Source: CAJMSU01 sp964650315
GTDB taxonomy: Bacteria > Bacillota_I > Bacilli_A > RF39 > UBA660
DNA: 64,000 nucleotides
Assembly (NCBI GenBank): GCA_964650315.1
Contig: CAZYQE010000001.1
Location: forward strand, 62,001-126,000
Direction: 5' to 3'
The position numbers were made by a program, and so were the translations under genes. The notes under the pieces were generated by a model. The model saw nothing but the letters and a program-made list of their open reading frames with translations, was not told the DNA's origin and did not search any database. Below, piece by piece: positions 8,513 through 15,726 of the stretch (position 1 is its first letter; each line of letters starts with the position of its first letter).

Positions 8513-8896
8513 ATGGAAGATAAATTTTTACCAATTGGAACAGTATGTTTATTAAAGGGTGGATCTAAAAAAATAATGATAACAGGTTATTTAATTAAAT
8601 CTATAGAACATCCAAATAATACATATGATTATTCTGGTTGTATGTATCCAGAAGGGATTATAAGTAGTAGGGAATCAATAGTATTTAATCATGATCAAAT
8701 TAATGAAATAGTATATAAAGGATTTGATCAAGAAGAATATAAAGAGTTTAATGATAAAGTTAAAAAGTTATTAGAAAAAGAAAAAAAACTATCTGAAGAA
8801 GAAAACAATGAAAAAGAGGAAACTAATAAAGTATTAGCTACTGATATAAATGGTAATCAAGTGGAAGTAGAAGTATTAGATTTAGATCTAAATTAA
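8513..8896 (+). CDS. DUF4176 family protein of the type VII locus
   Basis: A 127-residue protein containing the DUF4176 hallmarks: FLPIGTVCLLKGGSKKIMI, then YDYSGCMYPEG and FNHDQINEIVYKGF, followed by an acidic coiled-coil tail. DUF4176 genes recur in type VIIb loci beside LXG or other effector genes; their biochemical role is not firmly known. A second, clearly related copy closes the next T7SS module at 13798. The start is supported by AAAGGGAG. It is the last gene of its operon, followed by a convergent terminator. Confidence 0.8.
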   Translation: MEDKFLPIGTVCLLKGGSKKIMITGYLIKSIEHPNNTYDYSGCMYPEGIISSRESIVFNHDQINEIVYKGFDQEEYKEFNDKVKKLLEKEKKLSEEENNEKEETNKVLATDINGNQVEVEVLDLDLN

Positions 8897-8922
8897 AAAG
8901 ACATGTAAATGTCTTTTTTATT
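8897..8922. terminator. Bidirectional terminator between DUF4176 and rodA-like genes
   Basis: AAAAGACAT and ATGTCTTTT form a 9-bp stem over a four-base loop (GTAA), with A and T tracts on either side, serving both converging genes. Confidence 0.75.
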
Positions 8923-10042
8923 TATATTTATATCTTCTAGATTTTTCCATAGATATATTTAGTATTATCCCAACTATTAACATATATGAAAGTAAACTAC
9001 TTCCTCCATAACTTATAAATGGAAGAGTAATACCAGTTATTGGAAATAATCCAATAGTCATACCTATATTTTGTATTTGTTGAAATAATAACATAGAAAC
9101 AATTCCTATCAATATATATTTATCTGTATCATTAATTTTTCGTTTAGCCAGATTAATTATATTAACATCTAAATATGCAGTAATACCTAATAATATAATT
9201 ACACCAAGTAAACCAAAATTAGAAGCTAATATAGCAAATATAAAGTCTGTTGCTGCTTCTGGAAAATATATAGGTGTTTTATTAAAACCATGTCCAAAAA
9301 GTCCTGCCGAACCAATTGCCGCTTTTGCATTCTCTAACTGCAATCCAGATCCACTATGCCAATCGAATATTCTATCTAATCTATAATATAAGTCAGTACC
9401 AAATATATTTATAAATAACTTTTCATTAAAGAAATATAACCCTAAAACTATACCAAGAATTAAACCAATAATTAAAAAAGCAAATATAAACCATCTTAAT
9501 CTAATACCAGATACAAACATCATAGATAAATATATAATAAAATATATAATAACAGATCCAGTATCAGGTTCTAAAAAAGTAAGTATAGAAGGTATTAATA
9601 CAATACCTAAAGTTTTTAATATAAACATTCCTTCTTCTTTAATAGTAGGATTAGTATAATCACTTCTAAAATCATGTATTACTTTAGCTAACATTAACAT
9701 AATAAATATTTTCATAAATTCACTAGGTTGAAAACTACCAATACCAGGAATAGTATACCAACATCTACTATTATTAATAGGTTCTGCAAAGAACAATAAT
9801 CCTAGTAACAATATATTACCTAATATATATAAGAATGTAGTATGTCTATATAAATACTCATTCTTCATTTTCATTAAAAATACTACTAAACCAATCCCAA
9901 CTATATACCATAAAGCTTGTTTTATAGCTAAATTCCCTAAACTCTTAGATGTATATGGTAGTGCACAATATATAGTAATTATACTAATAAGTGCAAGTAA
10001 ACATATTGGAATTAATATTTTTAAGTTTATCTTTTTAATCAT
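8918..10042 (-). CDS. rodA: RodA/FtsW/SpoVE family peptidoglycan glycosyltransferase, RodA-like
   Basis: A 374-residue polytopic membrane protein of the SEDS family, which polymerises glycan strands from lipid II. Family motifs visible: CWYTIPGIGSFQPSEFMK, FLEPDTGSVIIY, GFNKTPIYFPEAATDFIFA and the C-terminal GLFPITGITLPFISYGGSS. The long extracytoplasmic loop before YFPEAATDF contains the expected Asp region. The start is supported by GAGGAG. A second SEDS gene at 35667 is closer to FtsW, so this one is taken as the elongation or sporulation paralogue. It lies alone, antiparallel, between the two T7SS modules. Confidence 0.85.
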   Translation of the reverse strand: MIKKINLKILIPICLLALISIITIYCALPYTSKSLGNLAIKQALWYIVGIGLVVFLMKMKNEYLYRHTTFLYILGNILLLGLLFFAEPINNSRCWYTIPGIGSFQPSEFMKIFIMLMLAKVIHDFRSDYTNPTIKEEGMFILKTLGIVLIPSILTFLEPDTGSVIIYFIIYLSMMFVSGIRLRWFIFAFLIIGLILGIVLGLYFFNEKLFINIFGTDLYYRLDRIFDWHSGSGLQLENAKAAIGSAGLFGHGFNKTPIYFPEAATDFIFAILASNFGLLGVIILLGITAYLDVNIINLAKRKINDTDKYILIGIVSMLLFQQIQNIGMTIGLFPITGITLPFISYGGSSLLSYMLIVGIILNISMEKSRRYKYK

Positions 10043-10126
10043 AAGTATCTCCTCGTTATTTATTATACCAAAAATAGTAAATTTTTATATCTAAAAATCA
10101 TAAAATATTTTAAGGAGAGATAGTTT

Positions 10127-10402
10127 ATGAAAAAATTACCTAAAATATATCAGAATAAAATAGATAAAAATATACATAATAATAAAGAAATGGATTATGT
10201 AAAAAAATCTAATAAAAATATAAAAGAAATATTAAATATAATATTTAATGGAGAAGGTTATTCTTATAATAAAGAAGTAATAATAGAGACTAATAATAAA
10301 GTATATGATACTTATATAATAACTAGAACTAAAAATAATATAGTAACTTTAGAAGATAAAATTATAAATATTAATGATATTAAAGATATTAAAATAAAAT
10401 AA
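10127..10402 (+). CDS. Small basic protein of unknown function
   Basis: A 91-residue Lys/Asn/Ile-rich protein with a clear AAGGAGAG site and its own terminator. The N-terminal 45 residues are charged helix; the rest alternates in short strands (EVIIETNNKVYDTYIITRTKNNIVTLEDKIININDIKDI), which suggests a small SH3-like barrel. No homologue is recognised. It is flanked by rodA on one side and a CotZ-like gene on the other, both on the opposite strand. Confidence 0.55.
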   Translation: MKKLPKIYQNKIDKNIHNNKEMDYVKKSNKNIKEILNIIFNGEGYSYNKEVIIETNNKVYDTYIITRTKNNIVTLEDKIININDIKDIKIK

Positions 10403-10403
10403 A

Positions 10404-10427
10404 AATCCACCATAGGTGGATTATTTT
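10404..10427. terminator. Bidirectional terminator
   Basis: AATCCACC pairs perfectly with GGTGGATT over a three-base loop, followed by ATTTTTAT and preceded by an A tract. It serves the small basic gene and the converging CotZ-like gene. Confidence 0.75.
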
Positions 10428-10816
10428 TATCCTAATTCAACAAATGTATCAGTAAAACATCTAATAGCACCACAACAATTTAGATTTATTGTTACAAATT
10501 GATTAGTATTAAGATATGTTCCATCTTCTCCTGTGTATAATAATCTACATGTACAACAACAATCATCTAAAGATTCAACTCTAAATACAGTAGATTCTCC
10601 TGTAACTTCTCCTACAGTATATTCAAAAGACCAAGGTGTACCAGTAGAACAATTAAATAATGTTATAGGTCTAGTATTAAAAGTAGAATTATTAGTAGGT
10701 CCTAAATAAGGTTTATCACAACCAGTATTATTATCTATAAAAGAACTCTTTTTTTGTAAAATTAATATAGTTTTTAATATATCAGAAAAACAACAATTAT
10801 TCTCATTACAATCCAT
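10427..10816 (-). CDS. CotZ/CotY-like cysteine-rich spore coat protein
   Basis: A 129-residue protein starting at an ATG behind AAAGGAGG. Eleven or more cysteines are clustered as in the CotY/CotZ crust proteins of Bacillus: CNENNCCF at the N terminus, VFRVESLDDCCCTCRLL in the middle, and the diagnostic INLNCCGAIRCF near the end. CotZ-family proteins build disulfide-linked outer coat layers. The fold core (TPWSFEYTVGEVTGESTVFRVE) is well preserved. With the YjcZ-like and Tyr/Cys-rich small proteins in this window it suggests spore formation, or coat-like surface proteins retained for another use. Confidence 0.75.
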   Translation of the reverse strand: MDCNENNCCFSDILKTILILQKKSSFIDNNTGCDKPYLGPTNNSTFNTRPITLFNCSTGTPWSFEYTVGEVTGESTVFRVESLDDCCCTCRLLYTGEDGTYLNTNQFVTINLNCCGAIRCFTDTFVELG

Positions 10817-10954
10817 ATCTATCCTCCTTTCTATAAACAACTAATAAATCTATCTAATATAAAATATTCAAACTATTAAAATATGTGTTTATATATACCT
10901 ATAAAATTATATGTAAAAGATAGATAAACTTTACAGTCATTGGCATGTCTTTTG

Positions 10955-10983
10955 TTGACAACCAAATATAAATACAATATAAT
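10955..10983 (+). promoter_or_regulatory. Perfect-consensus SigA promoter for the WXG100 operon
   Basis: TTGACA at 10955-10960 and TATAAT at 10978-10983 with a 17-base spacer, i.e. exact match to the consensus in both boxes and spacing. A leader of about 55 bases leads to AGGAGGTG and the WXG100 start. Very high constitutive transcription is predicted. Confidence 0.85.
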
Positions 10984-11047
10984 TATTTTATAAGAATATA
11001 AAGAGGTATCATGTGTTATATTCGGAAAAAATAGGAGGTGAATGATA

Positions 11048-11341
11048 ATGGGTGATACAATTAAAGTGAGTTCAGAAGCATTAAAGAAATTTAAAAACAC
11101 ATTTGGAAATGCAGGAGAAAGTTATAAAGCAAATTTAGCAAAATTAACAAGAATTATGGATGAAATCACAAGTGGTGATATTCAAGGAACATTAGCAACC
11201 GAATTAAAAACTAAATTTGAAGACAAAAAAGCAACTTATAATAAGATTGCTAGTTTAATTGATGAAGGAGAACAATATTTAGGAATTAAAGGAACTAAAT
11301 TTACAAATATGTTAGATTCTCTTAGAAGTAGTATGAAATAA
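11048..11341 (+). CDS. WXG100 family secreted protein (EsxA-like)
   Basis: A 97-residue helical-hairpin protein. AGGAGGTG at 11032-11040 places the start at 11048 rather than at the ATG six bases upstream. The sequence has the two-helix WXG100 plan, with the first helix ending near LTRIMDEITSGDIQGTLATELKTKF (here the WxG turn has become SGDIQG) and a C-terminal helix ending FTNMLDSLRSSMK. WXG100 proteins are the small obligate substrates of EssC-type machines. It is the first gene behind a perfect promoter, 16 bases from a second WXG100-type gene, which suggests a heterodimer. Confidence 0.75.
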   Translation: MGDTIKVSSEALKKFKNTFGNAGESYKANLAKLTRIMDEITSGDIQGTLATELKTKFEDKKATYNKIASLIDEGEQYLGIKGTKFTNMLDSLRSSMK

Positions 11342-11357
11342 TAGAGGAGGGAAAATT

Positions 11358-11645
11358 ATGAACGGAAATGAAAAATTAAGTATTAGAACTGAAGCAGCTA
11401 GACAAGATGCTGCGCAGTTAACAAGTATAATAAATACAATACAATCTGAGTTAGAAAACTTGGAAGTAGCTATAAAGAAAAATATTCCAGATGAAATAGA
11501 AACTGATTGGGCAATAGATTTAAGAAGAGAATGGGAAACTTATTATAATAGAGAAATCCCAGAAGCAATAGAACAAATGAAGTTAAGCGCTACAAATCTA
11601 GAAACAGTTATTGCTAACGCAGAAACATTCAGTAAACAATCATAA
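11358..11645 (+). CDS. Second WXG100-type protein, probable dimer partner
   Basis: A 95-residue helical protein with ETDWAIDLRREWETYYNREI at the hairpin turn, where the W-x-x-x-x-x-x-x-W spacing resembles the WXG/LXG turn, and a final helix MKLSATNLETVIANAETFSKQS. Length, absence of a signal peptide and position fit an EsxB-like partner of the preceding protein. The AGAGGAGGG site is strong. A large hairpin separates it from the next gene, which may set a higher yield for the WXG100 pair than for the big downstream protein. Confidence 0.7.
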   Translation: MNGNEKLSIRTEAARQDAAQLTSIINTIQSELENLEVAIKKNIPDEIETDWAIDLRREWETYYNREIPEAIEQMKLSATNLETVIANAETFSKQS

Positions 11646-11675
11646 TAATAACCTATGTAATAGTATAACGCTATG

Positions 11676-11713
11676 CATAGTAAACGGAAGAAATTCTTCT
11701 TTCTTTTACTATG
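11676..11713 (+). other. Long hairpin between the WXG100 pair and the large membrane protein gene
   Basis: CATAGTAAA at 11676-11684 pairs with TTTACTATG at 11705-11713. After one mismatch, GGAAGAA pairs with TTCTTTC (one G-T pair) over the loop ATTC, giving a stem of about 16 pairs. No T tract follows; the next ribosome site begins 13 bases downstream. Confidence 0.7.
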
Positions 11714-11738
11714 TATAACAAAAAAAGGAGGAAATCAT

Positions 11739-13784
11739 ATGTCTAATCATTGGTCATATAAGAAAGAATTAAGTTTTAATATAAAGGTTGCAGTAGGATA
11801 TATAGATCAAGTTTATAAAAATGTTGAAAACAGAACAATTCTCTCTGGTAAAGGAACTAGTAAAAGTTGGTCAGCAGCTGAAAAAGATATGTATAAGAAA
11901 TGTAAGACATTAAAAAAGAAAATCAAAAAAATAGATGATGGGGCTAATACAGTTAATAATAAAGTAAAAGAATTAAAAGCGTCAATTTCTAAACAAGATT
12001 GGGGAACAGAAATTAATAGATGGCTTAAAGCCAAGGTAAATGATTTTGGATCAGAGACTGCAAGTTATAAAAATACTAGACAATCAAAACCAATAGGTTT
12101 ACCATCAAGCAAAAAAATAAAAAGGCTTAATGTAAAACTTAAGGATGTACAGGATTGTATTAGTTTAACTAATGCTATACAACAACCTAGGTTAAATAAT
12201 CGTAATGCATACAAAGCTGCACAAAAATATTTTGATGGCCCTTATAAAAAGACTTGTAAAAAATGGAAAAGTAAAGCAGGATGGCCATTTAACTATGCAA
12301 ATGATTATAAACTTCAAAATGATAATAGCCATTTGGGTGCATCCTTTGCAATTTTTGATAAAGTTACTTATGTTGCAGGAGTAAGTGCTCTTATGATTCA
12401 TAACTTTATGGTTAATGCTGAAAGTGTTTTGAAAAAATATAATAAAAAAGATAAAAGTATAACAAAGAAGCAGTATAAAAAAGCATGTACGCAAGCTGCC
12501 ACTCTATATTCAGAAATAAATGCATTATATAAAAAGATTCAAAATGCGAAAACAAAAAAAGAAGCTGAAGGATATTTAAAAACATTAAAGCTTAAACAAG
12601 CTGCTTTTAAAAAGAAAAGAAAAACTATCAACAACTATAAAAATGCTTCAGCTAAAAAGAAAAATGAAATAAAGAGTCAGTGGTCAAGAATAAAATCTTT
12701 AATGGCAAGTGCTAAAACTATTGTTGCAGGGAAATCTTCTGGAAGTAGTTCTAGTAGTGGATCAAACAATGATTCAAAAGATACTAAGAAAAAGTCTACA
12801 AAAAAGAAAGCGAAGAAGAAAACAAAGAAAACAAAGAAAGCATCTTCTACTAAGAAGAAATTAAATAAACTTTCAAAACAAGTTAAAAAACAACAAAAAG
12901 AAATTAAAAAGATGAAAAAGGATGCTGAAACTAAAGCAAAACAAGTAGAAGCTGATAAGAAAGCAGCTGAAGAAGCAAAAACACAAGAAATCAATCAAAT
13001 GAAAGAAGATTATCAAAAGGAAATGACAGATTTAAAAGAGGATTTAACAAAACAATCTGAAGAAAAACTTACAGAAGTAAAAGAAGAATATGATAAAAAT
13101 ATAGATACTAAAAATGATGAAATCAGTGACTTAAAGAAAGAAGTTTCAGATTTAAAATCAGATTTAAATGAAGCAAATCAAAGAAGTGAAAGTAGTGGAT
13201 CAAGTAGTTCAGGTGGAGGATCTGACTATAGTGCTCCAGAAATAGATGATACACCTTCAACTAGTACTTCTAGTGATAGTTCAAGTAGTAGCTCATCTTC
13301 TGGAGATAATTCAGGGGTTAGTGATCCAACAGGAGCAACATTAGGAGCACCTAGTGGAAGTCAAACTGATCCAATTACTGGTAGTGGAAGTGATTCAGGT
13401 AGTGAGACTGATACAGGTGATACTACTAGTGCAGATGATGTTTCAGTAATAGATGAAAATGCAGAACCAACACCTACAAAATCTAGTTCAGGTGGAGGAA
13501 GTGTTATTCCAGGAGTACTTGGAGTAGCAGCAGCAGGAGCCGCAGGTTTTGCCGGAGTTAGATATATTAAGAATAAGAATAAAGATAAATTTATAGTTGA
13601 TGAATATGATGATTCAGATGAGGATGAAGAAGATTATTCATACAATGATAAATCAGAAGCATCAGGAGAAAAATATAAAGCTGGTAGTGACAAAGTAAAT
13701 AATCTATCACTTGATGAAGAACAAGATATCAAAATAGGTGAAGATTATGATGAAGATGATGATGTTAATGAGGAATTAGAATAG
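11739..13784 (+). CDS. Large coiled-coil, Ser-rich protein with C-terminal membrane anchor, T7SS-linked
   Basis: The ATG at 11739 follows AAAGGAGG; an upstream in-frame ATG lies in a hairpin. The 681-residue product starts SNHWSYKKELSFN, without a signal peptide. Residues 1-330 are Lys-rich helices; about 330-385 is Ser- then Lys-rich; about 385-485 is a coiled coil; about 485-580 is a Ser/Gly/Asp-rich linker. A single hydrophobic helix (VIPGVLGVAAAGAAGFAGV, about 588-608) is followed by about 70 very acidic residues. The layout suits a surface or cell-wall-spanning protein anchored by its tail, perhaps a T7SS substrate or a channel accessory. No family is recognised. It sits between a WXG100 pair and a DUF4176 gene. 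Confidence 0.55.
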   Translation: MSNHWSYKKELSFNIKVAVGYIDQVYKNVENRTILSGKGTSKSWSAAEKDMYKKCKTLKKKIKKIDDGANTVNNKVKELKASISKQDWGTEINRWLKAKVNDFGSETASYKNTRQSKPIGLPSSKKIKRLNVKLKDVQDCISLTNAIQQPRLNNRNAYKAAQKYFDGPYKKTCKKWKSKAGWPFNYANDYKLQNDNSHLGASFAIFDKVTYVAGVSALMIHNFMVNAESVLKKYNKKDKSITKKQYKKACTQAATLYSEINALYKKIQNAKTKKEAEGYLKTLKLKQAAFKKKRKTINNYKNASAKKKNEIKSQWSRIKSLMASAKTIVAGKSSGSSSSSGSNNDSKDTKKKSTKKKAKKKTKKTKKASSTKKKLNKLSKQVKKQQKEIKKMKKDAETKAKQVEADKKAAEEAKTQEINQMKEDYQKEMTDLKEDLTKQSEEKLTEVKEEYDKNIDTKNDEISDLKKEVSDLKSDLNEANQRSESSGSSSSGGGSDYSAPEIDDTPSTSTSSDSSSSSSSSGDNSGVSDPTGATLGAPSGSQTDPITGSGSDSGSETDTGDTTSADDVSVIDENAEPTPTKSSSGGGSVIPGVLGVAAAGAAGFAGVRYIKNKNKDKFIVDEYDDSDEDEEDYSYNDKSEASGEKYKAGSDKVNNLSLDEEQDIKIGEDYDEDDDVNEELE

Positions 13785-13797
13785 AGGGGAGAAACAT

Positions 13798-14196
13798 ATG
13801 GATGATTTTAAAATGTCAATAGACTATTTACCAATAGGAACAGCAGTAAAACTAAAAGAAGGTAAAACAGTAGTAATAATGGGATATTTTGTAACAGATG
13901 AAGATGTTACAGATGTATATGACTATTGTGGATGTTTATACCCTGAAGGATTTGATGAAGTATCAGATATGTTCTTATTTGATGAAGATCAAATTGATGA
14001 AGTATTATATGTTGGATATGATAATGAAGAAGGTCAAAAGTATAGAGCAGATATGGCTAAGGAAATAGATGATGCTTATAGTGATTTAGATGATGAAGAA
14101 GATGATGGTTCTGATACAGAAGAAGAAACTGAAGAAGAAAGTAAAGATGATAATGAAATAAATTTAGTATCGCTTGATAAAATAGAAAGATTATAG
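13798..14196 (+). CDS. DUF4176 family protein, second copy
   Basis: 132 residues with LPIGTAVKLKEGKTVVIMGYF, YDYCGCLYPEGF and FDEDQIDEVLYVGYDNEEG, the same order and spacing as in the copy at 8513, followed by a very acidic tail. It closes the second T7SS module 13 bases after the large membrane-anchored protein gene. That each cargo module ends with its own DUF4176 gene suggests a module-specific helper or targeting factor, although the role of the family is unproven. GAGGGGAG supports the start. Confidence 0.8.
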   Translation: MDDFKMSIDYLPIGTAVKLKEGKTVVIMGYFVTDEDVTDVYDYCGCLYPEGFDEVSDMFLFDEDQIDEVLYVGYDNEEGQKYRADMAKEIDDAYSDLDDEEDDGSDTEEETEEESKDDNEINLVSLDKIERL

Positions 14197-14215
14197 TATT
14201 AATCTTTCTTTTTTT
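14184..14215 (+). terminator. Rho-independent terminator of the second T7SS module
   Basis: AGAAAGATTA pairs perfectly with TAATCTTTCT over a six-base loop that contains the stop codon; seven T follow. Confidence 0.85.
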
Positions 14216-14249
14216 CTAAAAATATAGTATAATTATAATGGTGATGCAA

Positions 14250-14555
14250 ATGGAATATTTAATTATAATAGCAGTATTAATTATTATCTTACTCGCAATC
14301 TTAAAAGCAAATAAAAAAGAAGCTAAGATAGATTTTAATAAATTAGTAGAATTACTAGGTGGAAAAGATAATATTATAGATACAGAAATTAATTTATCTA
14401 GATTTAAAGCTAATTTAAAAGATGTATCTAAAGCTAATAAAGAAGGTATACAAAAATTAGGTGCTAAAGGTGTAGTTGAAATTGATAATCAATTAAAAAT
14501 TATTTTAGGGCCTGATTCTAAACAATTAAAAAAATATATTGATGGATTAAAATAA
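14250..14555 (+). CDS. Membrane-anchored PTS EIIB-like domain lacking the phospho-cysteine
   Basis: About 101 residues: an N-terminal membrane helix (MEYLIIIAVLIIILLAIL) followed by a domain matching glucose-type EIIB: KLVELLGGKDNI, then SRFKANLKDVSK, then IQKLGAKGVVEIDNQLKII and GPDSKQLKKYI. In true EIIB the strand before TRLR carries the phosphorylated Cys (DACITRLR); here it reads DTEINLSRFK, with no Cys, so sugar-linked phosphotransfer is impossible. A regulatory or structural role is more likely. The ATG at 14250 fits GGTGAT better than those at 14238 and 14244. Single-gene unit with its own terminator. Confidence 0.7.
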   Translation: MEYLIIIAVLIIILLAILKANKKEAKIDFNKLVELLGGKDNIIDTEINLSRFKANLKDVSKANKEGIQKLGAKGVVEIDNQLKIILGPDSKQLKKYIDGLK

Positions 14556-14579
14556 TGATTTAAAATCATTATTTTTTTA
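14551..14579 (+). terminator. Rho-independent terminator
   Basis: AATAATGATT pairs with AATCATTATT over three bases and runs into a T tract; the stop codon lies in the stem. Confidence 0.8.
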
Positions 14580-14586
14580 TACAAAA

Positions 14587-14603
14587 TTCGACATAATACG
14601 ACA
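14587..14603 (+). promoter_or_regulatory. Paired Spo0A-box-like sites upstream of the histidine kinase gene
   Basis: TTCGACA at 14587-14593 matches the reverse of the Spo0A box TGTCGAA exactly. TACGACA at 14597-14603 matches six of seven positions and lies one helical turn (10 bases) away. The kinase start is 34 bases downstream. Seven-base sites can arise by chance, so this is a suggestion only. Confidence 0.4.
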
Positions 14604-14636
14604 AATGATATAGGTAATATTAATTTAGGTGATATT

Positions 14637-15362
14637 ATGTCGATAATTGTAATAGTTAGTTTATTATTAGTTTTATTACTAGTTTATAGAGATTACCATA
14701 ATAAAATACAAAAGGAAAAAGATTTAAAAATTGCTTTATTTAAATTAACTCATGAAATAAAAAATCCTCTTACTGTATGTAAGGGATATTTAGATATGAT
14801 GGATTATAATAATAAAGATAATATTATTAATTATTTAAATATTATTAAGAGTGAATTAGATAGAACAGTTTTAATTATTAATGAATTTTCTGATTATGGT
14901 AAATTAACTATAAATAAAGATATAGTAGAATTATCTTTATTATTAGATGAAATATATAAGACTATTACTCCTTTAGTAGAAAAATATAATATTAAAACTA
15001 ATTTTGATATTATAGATGATGAAATATATGTAGAAATTGATTATTTAAAGATTAAACAAGTATTAATAAATATATTAAAGAATTCTATTGAAGCTAGAAA
15101 GAAAGATCAAAATATGAAGTTAGAAATAAAAGTATTTATAGATGATAATTATTTAAATATGGAAATTATTGATAATGGAATAGGTATGAATAAAGAGACT
15201 TTATCTAAGATATCTGAAATATTTTATACTACTAAACAGAATGGTACTGGTTTAGGAGTAGGTTTATCTAAAGAAATAATTAAATTACATAATGGTAGTT
15301 TGAAATATAAATCTAAGTTAGGTATTGGTACTACTGTAATGATTAAATTACCTGTTAAATAA
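14637..15362 (+). CDS. Orphan sensor-less histidine kinase, KinB/sporulation-kinase-like
   Basis: A 241-residue protein with one N-terminal membrane helix (residues 2-17) and directly a HisKA dimerisation domain, FKLTHEIKNPLTVCKGY (phospho-acceptor His near residue 39). A complete HATPase domain follows: N box NILKNSIEA, G1 DNGIGM, F-like IFYTT and G2 GTGLGVGLS. No sensor, PAS or HAMP region and no neighbouring response regulator are present. The HEIKNPL box and domain order resemble the phosphorelay kinases that feed Spo0F in Bacillus. Two Spo0A-like boxes lie upstream. The kinase fold is certain; the sporulation link is inferred. Confidence 0.85.
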   Translation: MSIIVIVSLLLVLLLVYRDYHNKIQKEKDLKIALFKLTHEIKNPLTVCKGYLDMMDYNNKDNIINYLNIIKSELDRTVLIINEFSDYGKLTINKDIVELSLLLDEIYKTITPLVEKYNIKTNFDIIDDEIYVEIDYLKIKQVLINILKNSIEARKKDQNMKLEIKVFIDDNYLNMEIIDNGIGMNKETLSKISEIFYTTKQNGTGLGVGLSKEIIKLHNGSLKYKSKLGIGTTVMIKLPVK

Positions 15363-15383
15363 AAAAAGTCTTAAGACTTTTAA
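15363..15383. terminator. Bidirectional terminator
   Basis: AAAAGTCTT and AAGACTTTT form an uninterrupted palindrome between the converging kinase and small coat-like gene. Confidence 0.6.
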
Positions 15384-15640
15384 TAGTAATAATTATTACT
15401 TGTAGATATAGGATATGGATAAGGATATATTGGTTGATAATAATTAGGACAACAACCACCATTCATTTGATTGTTATTTGCTATTCCATAACCTAATGCA
15501 GTACCTGCAAGTCCACCAAATAAAAATGGTGCTAATAAGAATCTATCTTCTTCTGTTTGAGTATATGGATACATATTATAAGTAGAATCATTACTTCTAT
15601 AAACATTATTACTAGGCACAACATAACTGTGAGAATACAT
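15380..15640 (-). CDS. Small Tyr/Asn/Cys-rich coat-like protein
   Basis: 86 residues with a hydrophobic Gly-rich centre (LLAPFLFGGLAGTALGYGI) and low-complexity ends: Ser/Tyr/Asn-rich at the N terminus and NGGCCPNYYQPIYPYPYP at the C terminus. This composition, with Cys-Cys and Pro-Tyr repeats, is typical of small spore-coat or surface proteins of Firmicutes. AAAGGGGTG precedes the start. No precise family is recognised. Together with the CotZ-like and YjcZ-like genes it is a third coat-type protein in this window. Confidence 0.6.
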   Translation of the reverse strand: MYSHSYVVPSNNVYRSNDSTYNMYPYTQTEEDRFLLAPFLFGGLAGTALGYGIANNNQMNGGCCPNYYQPIYPYPYPISTSNNYYY

Positions 15641-15697
15641 CAGAATTCACCCCTTTGTTGTATATTATGAATACTTATATAATTAGTGACAAAAATA

Positions 15698-15706
15698 TGT
15701 TATAAT
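15698..15706 (+). promoter_or_regulatory. Extended -10 promoter element for rluB
   Basis: TGTTATAAT is a TGn-TATAAT extended -10 element, 20 bases before the rluB start. No good -35 box is seen. Confidence 0.5.
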
Positions 15707-15726
15707 TTGAATGAATGGGTGATAAT

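Noticed and set aside
12192..12994. Two minus-strand frames of about 100 codons inside the large coiled-coil gene
   Set aside because: Phe/Ile/Cys-rich translation is what antisense of Lys/Glu/Asn-rich coding looks like; no start signals.
1..14200. The T7SS region as a recently acquired island
   Set aside because: Base composition and ribosome-site style look the same as in the housekeeping genes, and no integrase, att repeat or tRNA border is visible in the window.
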